Of a stretch of 64,000 nucleotides of DNA, positions 33,607 to 43,202 are shown in pieces (position 1 is the first letter of the stretch; every line of letters starts with the position of its first letter). Under the pieces are notes generated by a model. It saw only the letters and a program-made list of their open reading frames with translations. It was not told the origin of the DNA and searched no databases. The position numbers were made by a program, and so were the translations under genes. The DNA is from Anaerolinea sp. (GTDB lineage Bacteria; Chloroflexota; Anaerolineae; Anaerolineales; Villigracilaceae): positions 1-64,000 of the forward strand of contig DYID01000011.1 of NCBI GenBank assembly GCA_020723805.1. Reading direction: 5' to 3'.

Positions 33607-35508
33607 TCATTCCGTTTTATTCAGGATTGTTTGCCATGCTTTCTCCAGCCCCACAAGACAACCATATTGAAAGATAACATCGTCTTCAAGCGGCATTCCA
33701 TTTTCAAATAAAGTGCCGAAGGGATATTCCGGCCGGACAGAATAGGCTAGTAAAGGTCCCGCACCCTTTGGGGATGTTCCCTTGATGGTCAGGGTGAAGC
33801 GCCTCCCTTGTGATTCCCAATCAGGCGGGAAGCGAATTGAATACCAATTGTCTACGGGGAGTTCAGTGCTTCGGACGGTTGTTTGGATAAGGGTAGAACC
33901 AGATTCGACATCTACAAGGGTGAGTTCAAGCGCACCTTGCAAATCGTTTCCCGGATCATTGACACGTATCCGCACATCAGTCAGCCCGCTGCAAACCGGC
34001 ACAAATTCCTGGATCAAGCTCAGGTCTGAAGATATGGGAGGAGACGAACGAAGCAACGGAGAAAAATTTTTGTAAAAAGGCTGGTAACAAATTCCCAACT
34101 TATAGTACGATGCACCGCAATCAACATGATAAGTGAGGATAAGACCACCGCTATAGACAAGAACTGCCACCAGTGAAAATAACCCTATGGCAAATTTGCC
34201 GGGCTGGAAGCCGCTCAGAAAGGGAAGCCCATGGATGGAAAGAAGGAGAAGTGGCATGATCGGGATAAAATAGCGTCCCTGTACCCCGTACACGAAAGTT
34301 TCAGCTACGGCGGTAAAAGTCAGGTAGAGGGAAAGCAGAGTGAAGAAATAACAAAGCAAAAAGACAAGGAACAGGCTCACCCTCGTTCTGCGAGAGGGTT
34401 GGGGGTCGTCCCGCCGCCACAAAGCCAGAACGATTGTAACGACAAAAAACACGTATGTCAGGCTTGGGACGCTGCCATAATCGTAACCATAGACGCCCAT
34501 CCACTGGGTCAAATAAACAGGACCCAGCGTGAAGATGTCTCGGAAAATGACCCCAGCAAATGCAATCGGATGAGAGATGATGTATTGCACCTGCTCTGTG
34601 GCATTGACATTGCCAGATGCTTCAAGCCCCGGATTGGGGCTGATTCTGTTCCAACCGACTACTTCCACTCCGAACAGAATGATCGCCCCAAAGATTAACA
34701 ACGAATACATAACTTTACTGAAAAACCGGGAAGGTGGAATGAGCAGAAAAGGCAACACTGCCAAAGGATAAATGTTTGGTTTGGCAATGAACAACAGCGC
34801 AAACAGGATGAGGAGCCATCCAGCATCCTTCACCTTGATATTGGTTTGGGCAGCGAGACGGAGTGTTCCGGCAATGAACAGAAAGCCAATTCCGTTGGTG
34901 ATTGTATCGGCACTGATTGTAGATGCCTGGTAGACTGCCATTGGTGCCACTATTAGTACCGCTAACAACCACTTCCCAAATGGTATTAATCGCACTGCAA
35001 GCCATGTCAAAAAGAGATAGCTCAGCAGACCGGCAAAACGTGTCAGATAGTAGGCTGGCAAAGCTGGCAAATCAAATCGCCCGATGCCATACCGCAGGGC
35101 AAGCGCTTGAGGCAGCAACAATGGAGGGGCATAGCGCGAGCGGGGATTGATCGAGCCATAGTAATAATCCCAGTCATAGAGTTTCAAATTGCCGTATTTT
35201 TCCCAATAGTCAAAGCCTACTGATCCAACCAGTGGTTGTCTCCTGTACGATAACTCGATATAGATATTTGGAAATTTGGATTGGCGCCAAGGTTGTTCTT
35301 CCGGCACCATCTTAAGGTTGGACATCTGCCAGACGCGGTAGAAGTGTTGTTCTTCATCATAACCTGCCCCGAGAGGGGTCATCACAATCATCAGGCTTCC
35401 AAAGAATAAAAGGGAAGCCAATACAAAGATTTCGGCTCCCGACAGGTCAGACCTGTTCAATGCTTTCGTTGACTGAAAAACTTTTTGTAAAACCTTTGTC
35501 ATTGTCAA
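33607..35508 (-). CDS. DUF2142 polytopic membrane protein
   Basis: A 633-residue protein with about 12 membrane segments and a C-terminal outer beta-rich domain (about 480-600). Family marks are GYDEEQHFYRVWQM near residue 50, SADTITNGIGFLFIAGTLRLA and the later FVYGVQGRYFIPIMPLLLL. DUF2142 proteins are GT-C-like and tend to occur in cell-surface polysaccharide loci. The gene is noticeably more AT-rich than its neighbours, which could mean horizontal gain. The ATG-proximal 20 residues are cytoplasmic. Confidence 0.87.
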   Translation of the reverse strand: MTMTKVLQKVFQSTKALNRSDLSGAEIFVLASLLFFGSLMIVMTPLGAGYDEEQHFYRVWQMSNLKMVPEEQPWRQSKFPNIYIELSYRRQPLVGSVGFDYWEKYGNLKLYDWDYYYGSINPRSRYAPPLLLPQALALRYGIGRFDLPALPAYYLTRFAGLLSYLFLTWLAVRLIPFGKWLLAVLIVAPMAVYQASTISADTITNGIGFLFIAGTLRLAAQTNIKVKDAGWLLILFALLFIAKPNIYPLAVLPFLLIPPSRFFSKVMYSLLIFGAIILFGVEVVGWNRISPNPGLEASGNVNATEQVQYIISHPIAFAGVIFRDIFTLGPVYLTQWMGVYGYDYGSVPSLTYVFFVVTIVLALWRRDDPQPSRRTRVSLFLVFLLCYFFTLLSLYLTFTAVAETFVYGVQGRYFIPIMPLLLLSIHGLPFLSGFQPGKFAIGLFSLVAVLVYSGGLILTYHVDCGASYYKLGICYQPFYKNFSPLLRSSPPISSDLSLIQEFVPVCSGLTDVRIRVNDPGNDLQGALELTLVDVESGSTLIQTTVRSTELPVDNWYSIRFPPDWESQGRRFTLTIKGTSPKGAGPLLAYSVRPEYPFGTLFENGMPLEDDVIFQYGCLVGLEKAWQTILNKTE

Positions 35509-35526
35509 TAGAGATTTCCAATTTTC

Positions 35527-36438
35527 TTAAACTTGCAAGCCTTCCAACTCCTGAAGCGCCTGTTCTTCGAGTTCCGCTGAGAGCGGTTCCAGCGGTGGTT
35601 TGACCGACCAGCGCGGAAGTCCGTGCAGGCGGTGGAGCAATGCCTTGAGCGTGGGCGGGAAGGGAGGATATTTTTCGAGGAGGTGCCGTTGTGCAGTGAC
35701 GCGCTCCTGCGCTGCGGAGGGGTCTGCGCCGGCGTTCATCAAATCCCACACCTGGCGCAAGTCGGGAGAGATGAGATTGGCGGGGGCGGTGATGCAGCCG
35801 GCGGCTTTGTGTTCCATTGCCAGTTGCAGGTAGGAGTCGGTGCCGGTGAGGACGACCAGATCGGAGCCGAATTTTTCACCGAGCGCCCGGGCAAGATTGG
35901 CATCGTGGGAGGAGTCTTTGATGCCGGCAAATTGCACGGGGAAGGCGTCTTTCAGACGCGCCAGCAGTTCAAGGGAGAAGCCGATTCCCGCCACGCCGGG
36001 GAAGTGGTAGCCGAGCAGGTAACGGTCGCGCGGGACGGCTTTATTGATGAGCTCGCTAAACCAGCGGAACAAGCCATCGTCGGTCGCTTTGCGGAAGTAG
36101 TAGGGCGGCAGGACGACGACGGCGTCGTAGCCGAGTTCGAAGGCGAGTTTGGTCAGTTCGATGGTTTCGGTAAGGCTGGGGGTGCCGGTGCCTGCCAGCA
36201 GGCGGAAGCCCGGCGCGAGGTTGCGGTAGGCGCGCACGGCGCGCAGCAGGGATTCGCGCTCAGAGGGAGAAAACGAGGGACCTTCGCCGGTCGTGCCGAA
36301 GAAGAGCGCGCCGTGACAGCCCCGGGCGGCGAGAAATTTCAGGAGGGCAGGCACAGAGTCCAGGTCCAGGTTGGAAGCGTGGTCGAGCGGGGTCACCGCT
36401 GCGGCGTATACGCCGGCGAGGGGATGGGATGATGTCAT
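35527..36438 (-). CDS. DapA/NanA-family aldolase (class I lyase)
   Basis: A 303-residue (beta/alpha)8 enzyme of the dihydrodipicolinate synthase/N-acetylneuraminate lyase family. Schiff-base Lys174 is in FAGIKDSSHD, the catalytic Tyr144 in GYHFPG, and GTTGEG at 48-53 gives the carboxylate-binding loop. Neighbours give no lysine-pathway context, so it is more likely a 2-keto-acid aldolase than DapA itself. It overlaps the ParB-like gene by 4 bp (ATGA), implying one transcript. Confidence 0.9.
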   Translation of the reverse strand: MTSSHPLAGVYAAAVTPLDHASNLDLDSVPALLKFLAARGCHGALFFGTTGEGPSFSPSERESLLRAVRAYRNLAPGFRLLAGTGTPSLTETIELTKLAFELGYDAVVVLPPYYFRKATDDGLFRWFSELINKAVPRDRYLLGYHFPGVAGIGFSLELLARLKDAFPVQFAGIKDSSHDANLARALGEKFGSDLVVLTGTDSYLQLAMEHKAAGCITAPANLISPDLRQVWDLMNAGADPSAAQERVTAQRHLLEKYPPFPPTLKALLHRLHGLPRWSVKPPLEPLSAELEEQALQELEGLQV

Positions 36439-37346
36439 TTTTTCCTCTTTTTATCCTTGGTATCCTCTTTCGGTTTTCTTTTACGGACGGTTTTTCTCGC
36501 CTGGTCTCCAACGAAGATGAGCGCCGCCTCTTCGGGCGGTTGGAGGGGAATCCCCTCTTCTTCAGCGAGGTAATGCTGGTGGTCGAGCACCCAAAGGTAG
36601 AGGTCGCCTTCGGTTTTGCCGGGGAATTCCTTGAGAATGCCGGTTTCGCGAATGACGTTGACGACAGGCAGATAGACCGTCTCGTACCAATGTTTGACCG
36701 CTTCTTCTTCCGAGATGTCGCGTTTCAAATCCAGCCCCATGAAGTAGCGGTGGACGGCGATGTGTTCGAGCATGCGGTCGAAGCCGTCGGGGATGGTGAG
36801 TTTGATGTTGGCTTCGGGGATGAGGCGGTCGAGGGAGGTGCGCTCGAGGAAGTGGACTTTGTCTTCGAGGATTTCGAGGTCTTCGGGTTTGATGTCGGGC
36901 GTGATGTTGACGCGGGTGGCGCATTCGCGCACTTCGGCTTCGATGAACTCCTGACCCTTTTCGCGCGCCACCGAGACGCGGTGATGCCCGTCCACGACGA
37001 AATAGACCTCGCCCACTTTGTAGAGGACGACGGGCGGGAGGCTGATGTCCTGATAGAAGGCGCGGTTGACGCTCTGCCAGCGGTCGGCGAGTTTCTCGGA
37101 GGCGGGGAGGAAGATGCGGTCGAATTCGTGGTAGCGGTTCAGACTCCCCGCAATCTGATCCACGCGAACGGTCTGCAATCCCCGATAGATGGGACCGCCG
37201 ATGTGCAGTTTCTCCTTGATGTCGTCGTAGGAGAGCAGAGTGGTACGCTGACCGGAGAGCGAATCCCAAACGCGGTGCAGGAACGCCTTGAAGCGGGCGC
37301 GTTGGAAGTCGGCGCGGGCTTGTTCGGAAAAGGGTTGGTCGGTCAT
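36435..37346 (-). CDS. ParB/sulfiredoxin-fold domain protein
   Basis: A 303-residue protein with a ParB-like nuclease/sulfiredoxin fold at about 58-135, marked by VVDGHHRVSVAREKG (118-132), the phosphate-binding box of ParB, Srx and SerK-type kinases. Unlike chromosome-partitioning ParB there is no typical HTH; the C-terminal half is helical and ends in a highly basic tail (KTVRKRKPKEDTKDKKRKK), suggesting nucleic acid binding. It sits between a metallophosphoesterase and a DapA-like aldolase in one operon. The reaction, if any, is unknown. Confidence 0.8.
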   Translation of the reverse strand: MTDQPFSEQARADFQRARFKAFLHRVWDSLSGQRTTLLSYDDIKEKLHIGGPIYRGLQTVRVDQIAGSLNRYHEFDRIFLPASEKLADRWQSVNRAFYQDISLPPVVLYKVGEVYFVVDGHHRVSVAREKGQEFIEAEVRECATRVNITPDIKPEDLEILEDKVHFLERTSLDRLIPEANIKLTIPDGFDRMLEHIAVHRYFMGLDLKRDISEEEAVKHWYETVYLPVVNVIRETGILKEFPGKTEGDLYLWVLDHQHYLAEEEGIPLQPPEEAALIFVGDQARKTVRKRKPKEDTKDKKRKK

Positions 37347-37348
37347 GG

Positions 37349-37975
37349 CTAATGGTAAACGTCCAGAACTTTGTAGGGGTGGACGTTGATGATTTTGGTT
37401 CCTTTGTAGAACGATTCGGACTCGGCGAGGTTGCGGCGGTAGAAGTGGGTATGTCCGTGCAGATGATAACGCGGTTTGGCGACACGGATGAGCCAGTTGA
37501 TGGCTTTCAGTCCCTGATGGGCGCGGCTGTCGTCATCGTGGATGCCGAAGGGGGGCGAGTGGGTGATGAGGATGTCGAGGGCGCGCCCGTAGTGAAGACG
37601 GTTGAGGAGCAGGGCAGGCAACATGCTGAAGGCGCGCAAGTAGGCGTCGGTTTGGGTGTACTGATTCGTTCCATTGGGACGGTATTGGATACAGCCGCCC
37701 AAGCCGCCGATGAGGAAGGTTTTGTGGCGAATCACTTTTCGGTCCAGGTTGGTGCCGCCTTCGACGAAGGATTTGTTGTCCTGTGGGGAGTAATTAGGGT
37801 CGTGATTGCCAGGCACATAGAACAGCGGGACGTTCAGCAGGGTGATGAGGTTTTCGAGGTAGGGATAGGGCAGGTCGCCGCATCCGACGAGCAGTTCGAC
37901 GCTGCTGAAGTGACCGTCACGGGCAAGGCTATAGAGGCGTTCGACAACTTCGTCGCTGACTGCAAGAATCTTCAC
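37349..37975 (-). CDS. Calcineurin-like metallophosphoesterase
   Basis: A 208-residue protein with the metallophosphoesterase metal-binding motifs in order: ILAVSDE near the start, VGCGDLPY, VPGNHDPN, THSPP and HGHTH near the C-terminus. The usual first motif DxH is weak here (SDEV), which may alter metal binding. It begins with GTG at 37975; the ORF-track ATG 28 codons upstream overlaps the promoter region of the divergent kinase operon. It leads the minus-strand operon with the ParB-like and DapA-like genes. Substrate unknown. Confidence 0.85.
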   Translation of the reverse strand: MKILAVSDEVVERLYSLARDGHFSSVELLVGCGDLPYPYLENLITLLNVPLFYVPGNHDPNYSPQDNKSFVEGGTNLDRKVIRHKTFLIGGLGGCIQYRPNGTNQYTQTDAYLRAFSMLPALLLNRLHYGRALDILITHSPPFGIHDDDSRAHQGLKAINWLIRVAKPRYHLHGHTHFYRRNLAESESFYKGTKIINVHPYKVLDVYH

Positions 37976-38052
37976 GGTGAGGGTATTTTGCCGTAGAAGA
38001 GGCTTCCTTGCAAGGTTGACAGGGCGGCAGATGAAATCCCCCACCTTTGCGG

Positions 38053-38081
38053 TTGTCAAACCTTCGAGGGCAAACTATAAT
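38053..38081 (+). promoter_or_regulatory. Promoter of the kinase operon
   Basis: TTGTCA (38053-38058) and TATAAT (38076-38081) with a 17-bp spacer. Transcription would start near 38088, just before the AGGAGAG ribosome binding site at 38093-38099. Confidence 0.8.
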
Positions 38082-38105
38082 CTATTGCATTTAGGAGAGA
38101 ACCCT

Positions 38106-39998
38106 CTGGAAACTCGATTGTTCCCCGAACTTTCGGACGACGATAAGGGCGACGAAGCCGCCGTTGCAAAAAGCCAGTTGCAGGCGGGGGTGATGCTTGC
38201 CAAGCGGTATCTGATTCAGGAGGTGGTGGGGCTGGGCGGCATGGGATCGGTGTATCGCGCCCGCGACATGCACTTTCCGAATGTGAACAAACTGGTGGCG
38301 GTGAAGGAGATGATCAACAGCGCGCCCGATCCGCTGGTGCGGCAGACGATTGTGCAGAATTTCGAACGCGAAGCCAACCTGCTCGCCACTCTGCATCATC
38401 CCTCCATCCCCAAAATCTACGATTACTTTACGCTGGAGAGCCGCTCGTACCTGGTGCTGGAGTTCATCCACGGCAAGGACATGGAGGCGGTCATCAACGA
38501 TACGAACGGCTTCCTGCCGGAGGAACAGGTTCTCGGCTGGGCGATTGCCCTGTGTGATGTGCTGGATTACCTCCACAAGCACAAGCCGGATCCGATCATC
38601 TTTCGGGACATGAAACCTTCGAATGTGATGATCAGTTCCAACGGCGAGGTGATATTGGTGGATTTCGGCATCGCCAAGGCGTTTCAGTCGGGCATCAAGG
38701 GAACGATGATCGGCACGGAGGGATATTCGCCGCCGGAACAATATCGCGGCGAGGCAACGCAGGCGGCGGATATTTATTCACTGGGCGCCACCCTGCATCA
38801 CGCCCTGACGCGCCGCGACCCGCGTCTGGAACCGCCGTTTTCCTTTGCCGAGCGCCCCATCCGGCGGATCAATCCCGCTGTTTCGCCGGAATTGGAAGCC
38901 ATTGTGAACCGCGCGCTGGAATATGACCCCGCCAACCGCTTCAAGAGCGCCGCGGAAATGAAAGACGCGCTGACCGCCGCCGCCCGCAAAACGGGACTGC
39001 TTTCCCGTTTGGGACCGATTGTCAGCCCGGTGAAGAACGAGGGCATCAAGCCGCTCTGGAAGTTCAAATGCGAAGACGAGATCCGCGGCACGCCGGGGAT
39101 TCATCAAGGTACGCTCTTCATCGGCTCCTACGACAATAACCTGTATGCGCTCAATGCGGCGGACGGGAAATTCGAGTGGAAATACCCCACCGATGGAGGC
39201 ATTGTTTCGCGCCCTCTTGTGGTGGAAGGCAACGTCATTTTCGGCTCGGAAGACAAGCGCCTGCATGTCGTCTCTGCCCGTTCCGGCAAGGTGGTGTGGA
39301 CGTATTACACCGATGGTCCTATCCGCTCTTCGCCCACGATTGCCGAGGGACATCTCTTTTTCGGTTCGGACGATCATTACCTGCATGCGGTCAACTTCAA
39401 TACCGGGCGGATGGCATGGCGTTTCGAATCGGCAGACGCCATCCGTTCCACGCCGTTCGTCATGACCGACATGGTCTATTTTGGCGTCGAGAGCGGGGAT
39501 TACTACGCGGTAAACTTCCGCGGGGAATTGAAATGGCGCTTCCGCTCGAAGCGGGCAGTGACCGCCTCCACCGTTGGCACGGGGCAGGCAATCTATTTCA
39601 CCTCCGTGGATGCAACCCTGTACGCGCTCGACCCGCGCAACGGATGGGTCATCTGGCGCTTCCGTCTGGGCAAATCGTCCATCAGCACGCCGTGCATTGC
39701 CGAAGACCTGATCATCGTCGGCGCAGCGGACGGCTTCATCTATGCTGTGGAAGCGAAGAGCGCGAAGGAAGTCTGGCGTTTCCGCACCGAGCATCAAGTC
39801 AACGGTTCGCCGGTGCTTTACAAGGATTCCATCTACTGCGGCTCGGTGGATGGGAGCCTCTATTGTCTTGAATACCGCACGGGACGTCTGCGTTGGAAAT
39901 TCGGCACGGAGGGCGCCATCACTGGAACGCCGCTGGTATACGACGACGTGGTTTATTTCGGCTCCACTGATCACCATGTCTATGCATTGCTCGCCTGA
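38106..39998 (+). CDS. Ser/Thr protein kinase with C-terminal PQQ-type propeller
   Basis: A 630-residue protein: kinase domain about 35-290 and seven or eight PQQ-type beta-propeller blades at about 315-630 (repeated LYALN, VVWTY, WRFRLG units). G-loop GLGGMGSVY (42-50), Lys67, FRDMKPSN with catalytic Asp168 (usual HRD has Phe for His) and DFG (186-188) are present, so it should be active. No membrane segment is seen, so the propeller is cytosolic, as in AfsK. The start is most likely CTG 38106, 6 bases after AGGAGAG; longer ORF-track starts lie upstream of the promoter. Confidence 0.88.
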   Translation: METRLFPELSDDDKGDEAAVAKSQLQAGVMLAKRYLIQEVVGLGGMGSVYRARDMHFPNVNKLVAVKEMINSAPDPLVRQTIVQNFEREANLLATLHHPSIPKIYDYFTLESRSYLVLEFIHGKDMEAVINDTNGFLPEEQVLGWAIALCDVLDYLHKHKPDPIIFRDMKPSNVMISSNGEVILVDFGIAKAFQSGIKGTMIGTEGYSPPEQYRGEATQAADIYSLGATLHHALTRRDPRLEPPFSFAERPIRRINPAVSPELEAIVNRALEYDPANRFKSAAEMKDALTAAARKTGLLSRLGPIVSPVKNEGIKPLWKFKCEDEIRGTPGIHQGTLFIGSYDNNLYALNAADGKFEWKYPTDGGIVSRPLVVEGNVIFGSEDKRLHVVSARSGKVVWTYYTDGPIRSSPTIAEGHLFFGSDDHYLHAVNFNTGRMAWRFESADAIRSTPFVMTDMVYFGVESGDYYAVNFRGELKWRFRSKRAVTASTVGTGQAIYFTSVDATLYALDPRNGWVIWRFRLGKSSISTPCIAEDLIIVGAADGFIYAVEAKSAKEVWRFRTEHQVNGSPVLYKDSIYCGSVDGSLYCLEYRTGRLRWKFGTEGAITGTPLVYDDVVYFGSTDHHVYALLA

Positions 39999-40023
39999 AT
40001 TCTTCGCGTGAGAAGGAGTTTTT

Positions 40024-40932
40024 GTGGAAAAGTTATTCCGCTGGTTATTTGGGAAACAACAGCCGCCCGCTGAAAAAGCGACGGACATTGCCAGTACTGC
40101 CCCTCTCACGGAAGAGCAGTTGAAAGCCATCGTTAGCAGCCAAAGCCCGCAATTCGACCTTCCCCAACTGGTGGCGGCAGCGGGACAATCCGTTGGCAAA
40201 CAACGCGAATTGAACGAGGACAGTCTGCTGGCAGTTACCACCACCATGGCGGGCAATTCCGGCAACCTGCCCTTTGGGCTTTACATCGTGGCAGACGGCA
40301 TGGGGGGGCATCAATTTGGTGAGGTGGCAAGCAATGCCGCGGTCCGCACTGTGGCGGGTTATGTCATCAAGAAGTTTCTTCCCTACCTCTTCCAAATCAA
40401 GGCGGATCTGCTGGAAGAGTCCTTTCAGGAGATCATGGCGGCGGCGGTCAACGAGGCGCAGCGCGTCATCCAGCGCGAAGCGCCGGGCAGCGGCACCACC
40501 CTCACAGCGGCGCTTGTCCTCGGGCAACAGGTCACCATTGCACATGTGGGCGACAGCCGCGCCTACTTCGTCTATCCCGACGGACGCATCGAAACGGTCA
40601 CACGTGACCATTCGCTGGTGCAGCGTTTGCAAGAACTCGGTCACATTACCGCAGAAGAAGCCGAGAACTACCCGCACCGTAACGTGCTCTACAAGGCGCT
40701 TGGACAGGGCGACATCCTCGACCCGGAAATCTTCACCCTCGCCTTTCCCCAGCTGGGCACTCTGTTGATTTGCAGTGACGGGCTATGGGGCGTCGTTGCC
40801 GAACAGGATATCATCCGCGCCGTCAACGAATCGCCCAACCTGCAGCGCGCCTGTCAGAACCTCGTCACTGCCGCCAACGCCGCCGGCGGTCCCGACAATA
40901 TCAGCGTCATCCTCGCTCAACTCATCGGATAG
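40024..40932 (+). CDS. PP2C-family Ser/Thr protein phosphatase
   Basis: A 302-residue phosphatase with all metal-binding motifs: [41 protein letters not shown] and [10 protein letters not shown]. The first 60 residues are a linker. It begins with GTG after AAGGAG, 25 bp past the kinase stop, and would reverse the kinase's phosphorylations. The next gene starts 2 bp after its stop. Confidence 0.95.
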   Translation: MEKLFRWLFGKQQPPAEKATDIASTAPLTEEQLKAIVSSQSPQFDLPQLVAAAGQSVGKQRELNEDSLLAVTTTMAGNSGNLPFGLYIVADGMGGHQFGEVASNAAVRTVAGYVIKKFLPYLFQIKADLLEESFQEIMAAAVNEAQRVIQREAPGSGTTLTAALVLGQQVTIAHVGDSRAYFVYPDGRIETVTRDHSLVQRLQELGHITAEEAENYPHRNVLYKALGQGDILDPEIFTLAFPQLGTLLICSDGLWGVVAEQDIIRAVNESPNLQRACQNLVTAANAAGGPDNISVILAQLIG

Positions 40933-40934
40933 GA

Positions 40935-42422
40935 ATGTCCTCGCAACAAAGGGATTACTACTCCATTCTGGGCGTGGCGCGGGAAGCCTCAGCGGAGGAG
41001 ATCAAACGCGCCTACTTTGAAGCCGCCCAGAAACTGCACCCCGACCGCAACAAAGCGGCAGGGGAGACTGAACTATTCCTGGAAGTACAACAGGCATACG
41101 AAACGCTTTCCAACCCCAAACGCCGCGCCCAATACGACGCCACACTCCCGCCCGAAACCAAACCCAATCTCCCCTACGAATACAAAGTGTTATACAGCCG
41201 CTCCAATCTGGTGCGCATGACGGAACCCCAGATGCTGTATGTCATTTTGGAATTTCAAGCGCCGCCCGAAGTGCGCGGTTCCCCCGCCCCTCCCCTGAAT
41301 GTCTGCATCGTCCTCGACCGCTCCACCTCCATGAAAGGCGAAAAGATGGACGTGGTCAAATCCACCGCCATTCAGATTTTGCGCAACCTCCGCCCGCAGG
41401 ACATCTTGAGCGTGGTGGCGTTCAGTGACCGGGCGGAAGTGGTCATCCCTGCTTCCTACCATCAGGACCGCGCCCGTCTCGAGGCGCGCATCCAGATGAT
41501 CCAGCCTTCCGGCGGGACGGAAATCTTCCAAGGGCTCGAAGCCGGCGCCAAAGAAGTCATGCGGAGTTTGGATTCAAAACGCCTCAATCACATCATCCTC
41601 CTCACCGACGGGCAGACCTACGGCGACGAACAACAATGCCTCGAACTGGCGGCGCGGCTGGGCGAACAAGGGGTGGGCATCAGCGCCATGGGCATTGGCG
41701 CGGACTGGAACGATATTTTCCTCGACACACTGGCAACCCGCACCGGCGGGAGCAGCGCCTTCATTGCCCAGCCGCAAGACATCAAAAAACTGCTCCTCGA
41801 AAAATTCAACGCCCTGGCGCAGGTCTATGCGGAGGACGTCAGCCTGATGACGACCCCCATTGAAGGCGTACAACTCTCCTACGCCTTCCGCCTCCAGCCG
41901 GACCCCGGACTGATTCTGGTGGACGAACCCACCCTGCACCTGGGATCAATATTGCAAGATACTGCCACTCAGGTGATTTTTGAGTACATAATTCTACCAA
42001 CGGCGGTAAAATCAGAGAGTATGACCGTTTTAGACGGCACGGTCAAGGTTACAATCCCTGCCTCCCCCCTGCCTGCGCCGCCTTTTCGGCTTCGCCTCCA
42101 GCGTCCCGTCGTGGCTGAAGCGGAGGCAGAAGCGCCTCCGGCGGAGATCGTCAAAGCGCTCTCCCGTTTGATGTTGTATCGTATGCAGGAACGGGCGCGC
42201 ATGGAAATCGAGAAAGGCAATGTCGAAGCCGGCACCCGCCAGCTCCAAGCGCTTGCCGCCAATCTTATGTCGCAGGGCGAACGCAGTCTGGCGATGACCA
42301 TTTCGCTCGAAGTGGAACGCATCCAACAGGAAAGAGGTCTTTCCGCAGAAGGCGGAAAGAAGATAAAATATGGTACGCGTGCCTTGTTCCTTGCATCGCC
42401 AAAAAAGGAGACAATATCATGA
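40935..42422 (+). CDS. J-domain / von Willebrand A domain fusion protein
   Basis: A 495-residue protein. Residues 6-70 are a J-domain with the HPD motif (35-37), which stimulates Hsp70 ATPase. Residues 120-320 are a vWA domain with a complete MIDAS metal site (DRSTS 128-132, Thr195 in SGGTEIF, Asp225 in LLTDG), flanked by the beta-rich strands often seen around vWA domains. The C-terminal 100 residues are helical. No signal peptide or membrane segment. Start is ATG 40935; the ORF-track entry begins inside the phosphatase. It overlaps the FHA gene by ATGA. The pairing of J and vWA is uncommon. Confidence 0.9.
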   Translation: MSSQQRDYYSILGVAREASAEEIKRAYFEAAQKLHPDRNKAAGETELFLEVQQAYETLSNPKRRAQYDATLPPETKPNLPYEYKVLYSRSNLVRMTEPQMLYVILEFQAPPEVRGSPAPPLNVCIVLDRSTSMKGEKMDVVKSTAIQILRNLRPQDILSVVAFSDRAEVVIPASYHQDRARLEARIQMIQPSGGTEIFQGLEAGAKEVMRSLDSKRLNHIILLTDGQTYGDEQQCLELAARLGEQGVGISAMGIGADWNDIFLDTLATRTGGSSAFIAQPQDIKKLLLEKFNALAQVYAEDVSLMTTPIEGVQLSYAFRLQPDPGLILVDEPTLHLGSILQDTATQVIFEYIILPTAVKSESMTVLDGTVKVTIPASPLPAPPFRLRLQRPVVAEAEAEAPPAEIVKALSRLMLYRMQERARMEIEKGNVEAGTRQLQALAANLMSQGERSLAMTISLEVERIQQERGLSAEGGKKIKYGTRALFLASPKKETIS

Positions 42423-42928
42423 TTATTTGTTCCAATTGCCAGCACGAAAACGTATCGGGTACCTTATTTTGTGTTGAGTGCGGAGCGCAATTGAACGGGG
42501 CTGAGTCGCTCACCACGCAGTCCATCACCCAGGACCAAATCGTGGATGACCTTCAGAAGGCGACACCCGTTGCTGAGCCTCCCTCCTCCCCTGCCAACAG
42601 CTGGCTTTCCCTGCACCTGATGGACAGCGGCAAGATCCTGCCGCTTGCCAGCCGCAACGAATTCACCATGGGACGCCTCAGCGAGGGACAGCCCATCATG
42701 CCCGATATTGACCTGACACCCTACCAGGCGTACGCCTCCGGCGTCTCCCGCCTGCATGCTGTCGTCAAACGAGAGGGAGACCGTGTCGTCATCATGGACC
42801 TGGGTTCATCCAATGGCACCTACCTGAATGGGCGCCGCCTCGCCCCGCATACGGAAGAACCCCTCAAGCACGGCGATGTTGTTGCCCTGGGCAAACTCAA
42901 GATTCAAGTGCTTCTCCGCAACATTTAG
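42419..42928 (+). CDS. Zinc-ribbon and FHA domain protein
   Basis: A 169-residue protein: an N-terminal zinc ribbon with Cys4, Cys7, Cys18 and Cys21, a flexible linker (about 25-60), and an FHA domain (about 62-165) with [14 protein letters not shown] and [12 protein letters not shown], the residues that bind phosphothreonine. It is a likely reader of phosphorylation by the operon's kinase. The start overlaps the J-vWA stop (ATGA). Confidence 0.95.
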   Translation: MIICSNCQHENVSGTLFCVECGAQLNGAESLTTQSITQDQIVDDLQKATPVAEPPSSPANSWLSLHLMDSGKILPLASRNEFTMGRLSEGQPIMPDIDLTPYQAYASGVSRLHAVVKREGDRVVIMDLGSSNGTYLNGRRLAPHTEEPLKHGDVVALGKLKIQVLLRNI

Positions 42929-42953
42929 CCCGGTTGCATCGAAAGGCGGCGTC

Positions 42954-43196
42954 ATGCCATACTCCGTCATTGTTCATATCGCGGGCGAGCCCTCGGTGGT
43001 TGGGGAAATCGAAGACCTTCCCAAAAGTAATGATACGATCATCATGCTCAGCAACCCGCGCTTGCGGGATGGCAAGGATGTCCACTACATCGAGCCCAAT
43101 GTAACCAAAGTCATCTGGCCCCTTTCCAAAGTATCGTTGATCGAAATCCTCGAAAGCGAAGAAGAAGAAAGCCTGATCGGCTTTGTGAGGGAATAA
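42954..43196 (+). CDS. Small acidic protein of unknown function
   Basis: An 80-residue soluble protein starting MPYSVIVHIAGEPSVVGEIE, with predicted strands early, a helix-poor middle and an acidic end (ILESEEEESLIGFVRE). AAAGGCGG lies before the ATG. It is 25 bp after the FHA gene and 6 bp before the response regulator, clearly within the operon. No family was recognised. The ORF-track entry starts inside the FHA gene in another frame. Confidence 0.8.
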   Translation: MPYSVIVHIAGEPSVVGEIEDLPKSNDTIIMLSNPRLRDGKDVHYIEPNVTKVIWPLSKVSLIEILESEEEESLIGFVRE

Positions 43197-43202
43197 CCCC
43201 GC

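Noticed and set aside
36435-37346. Chromosome-partitioning parB
   Set aside because: Only the phosphate-binding box matches; there is no central HTH typical of ParB, no parA and no parS-like site.
38778-40265. Minus-strand ORF of 495 aa
   Set aside because: Antisense to the kinase-propeller and phosphatase genes; no domain seen.
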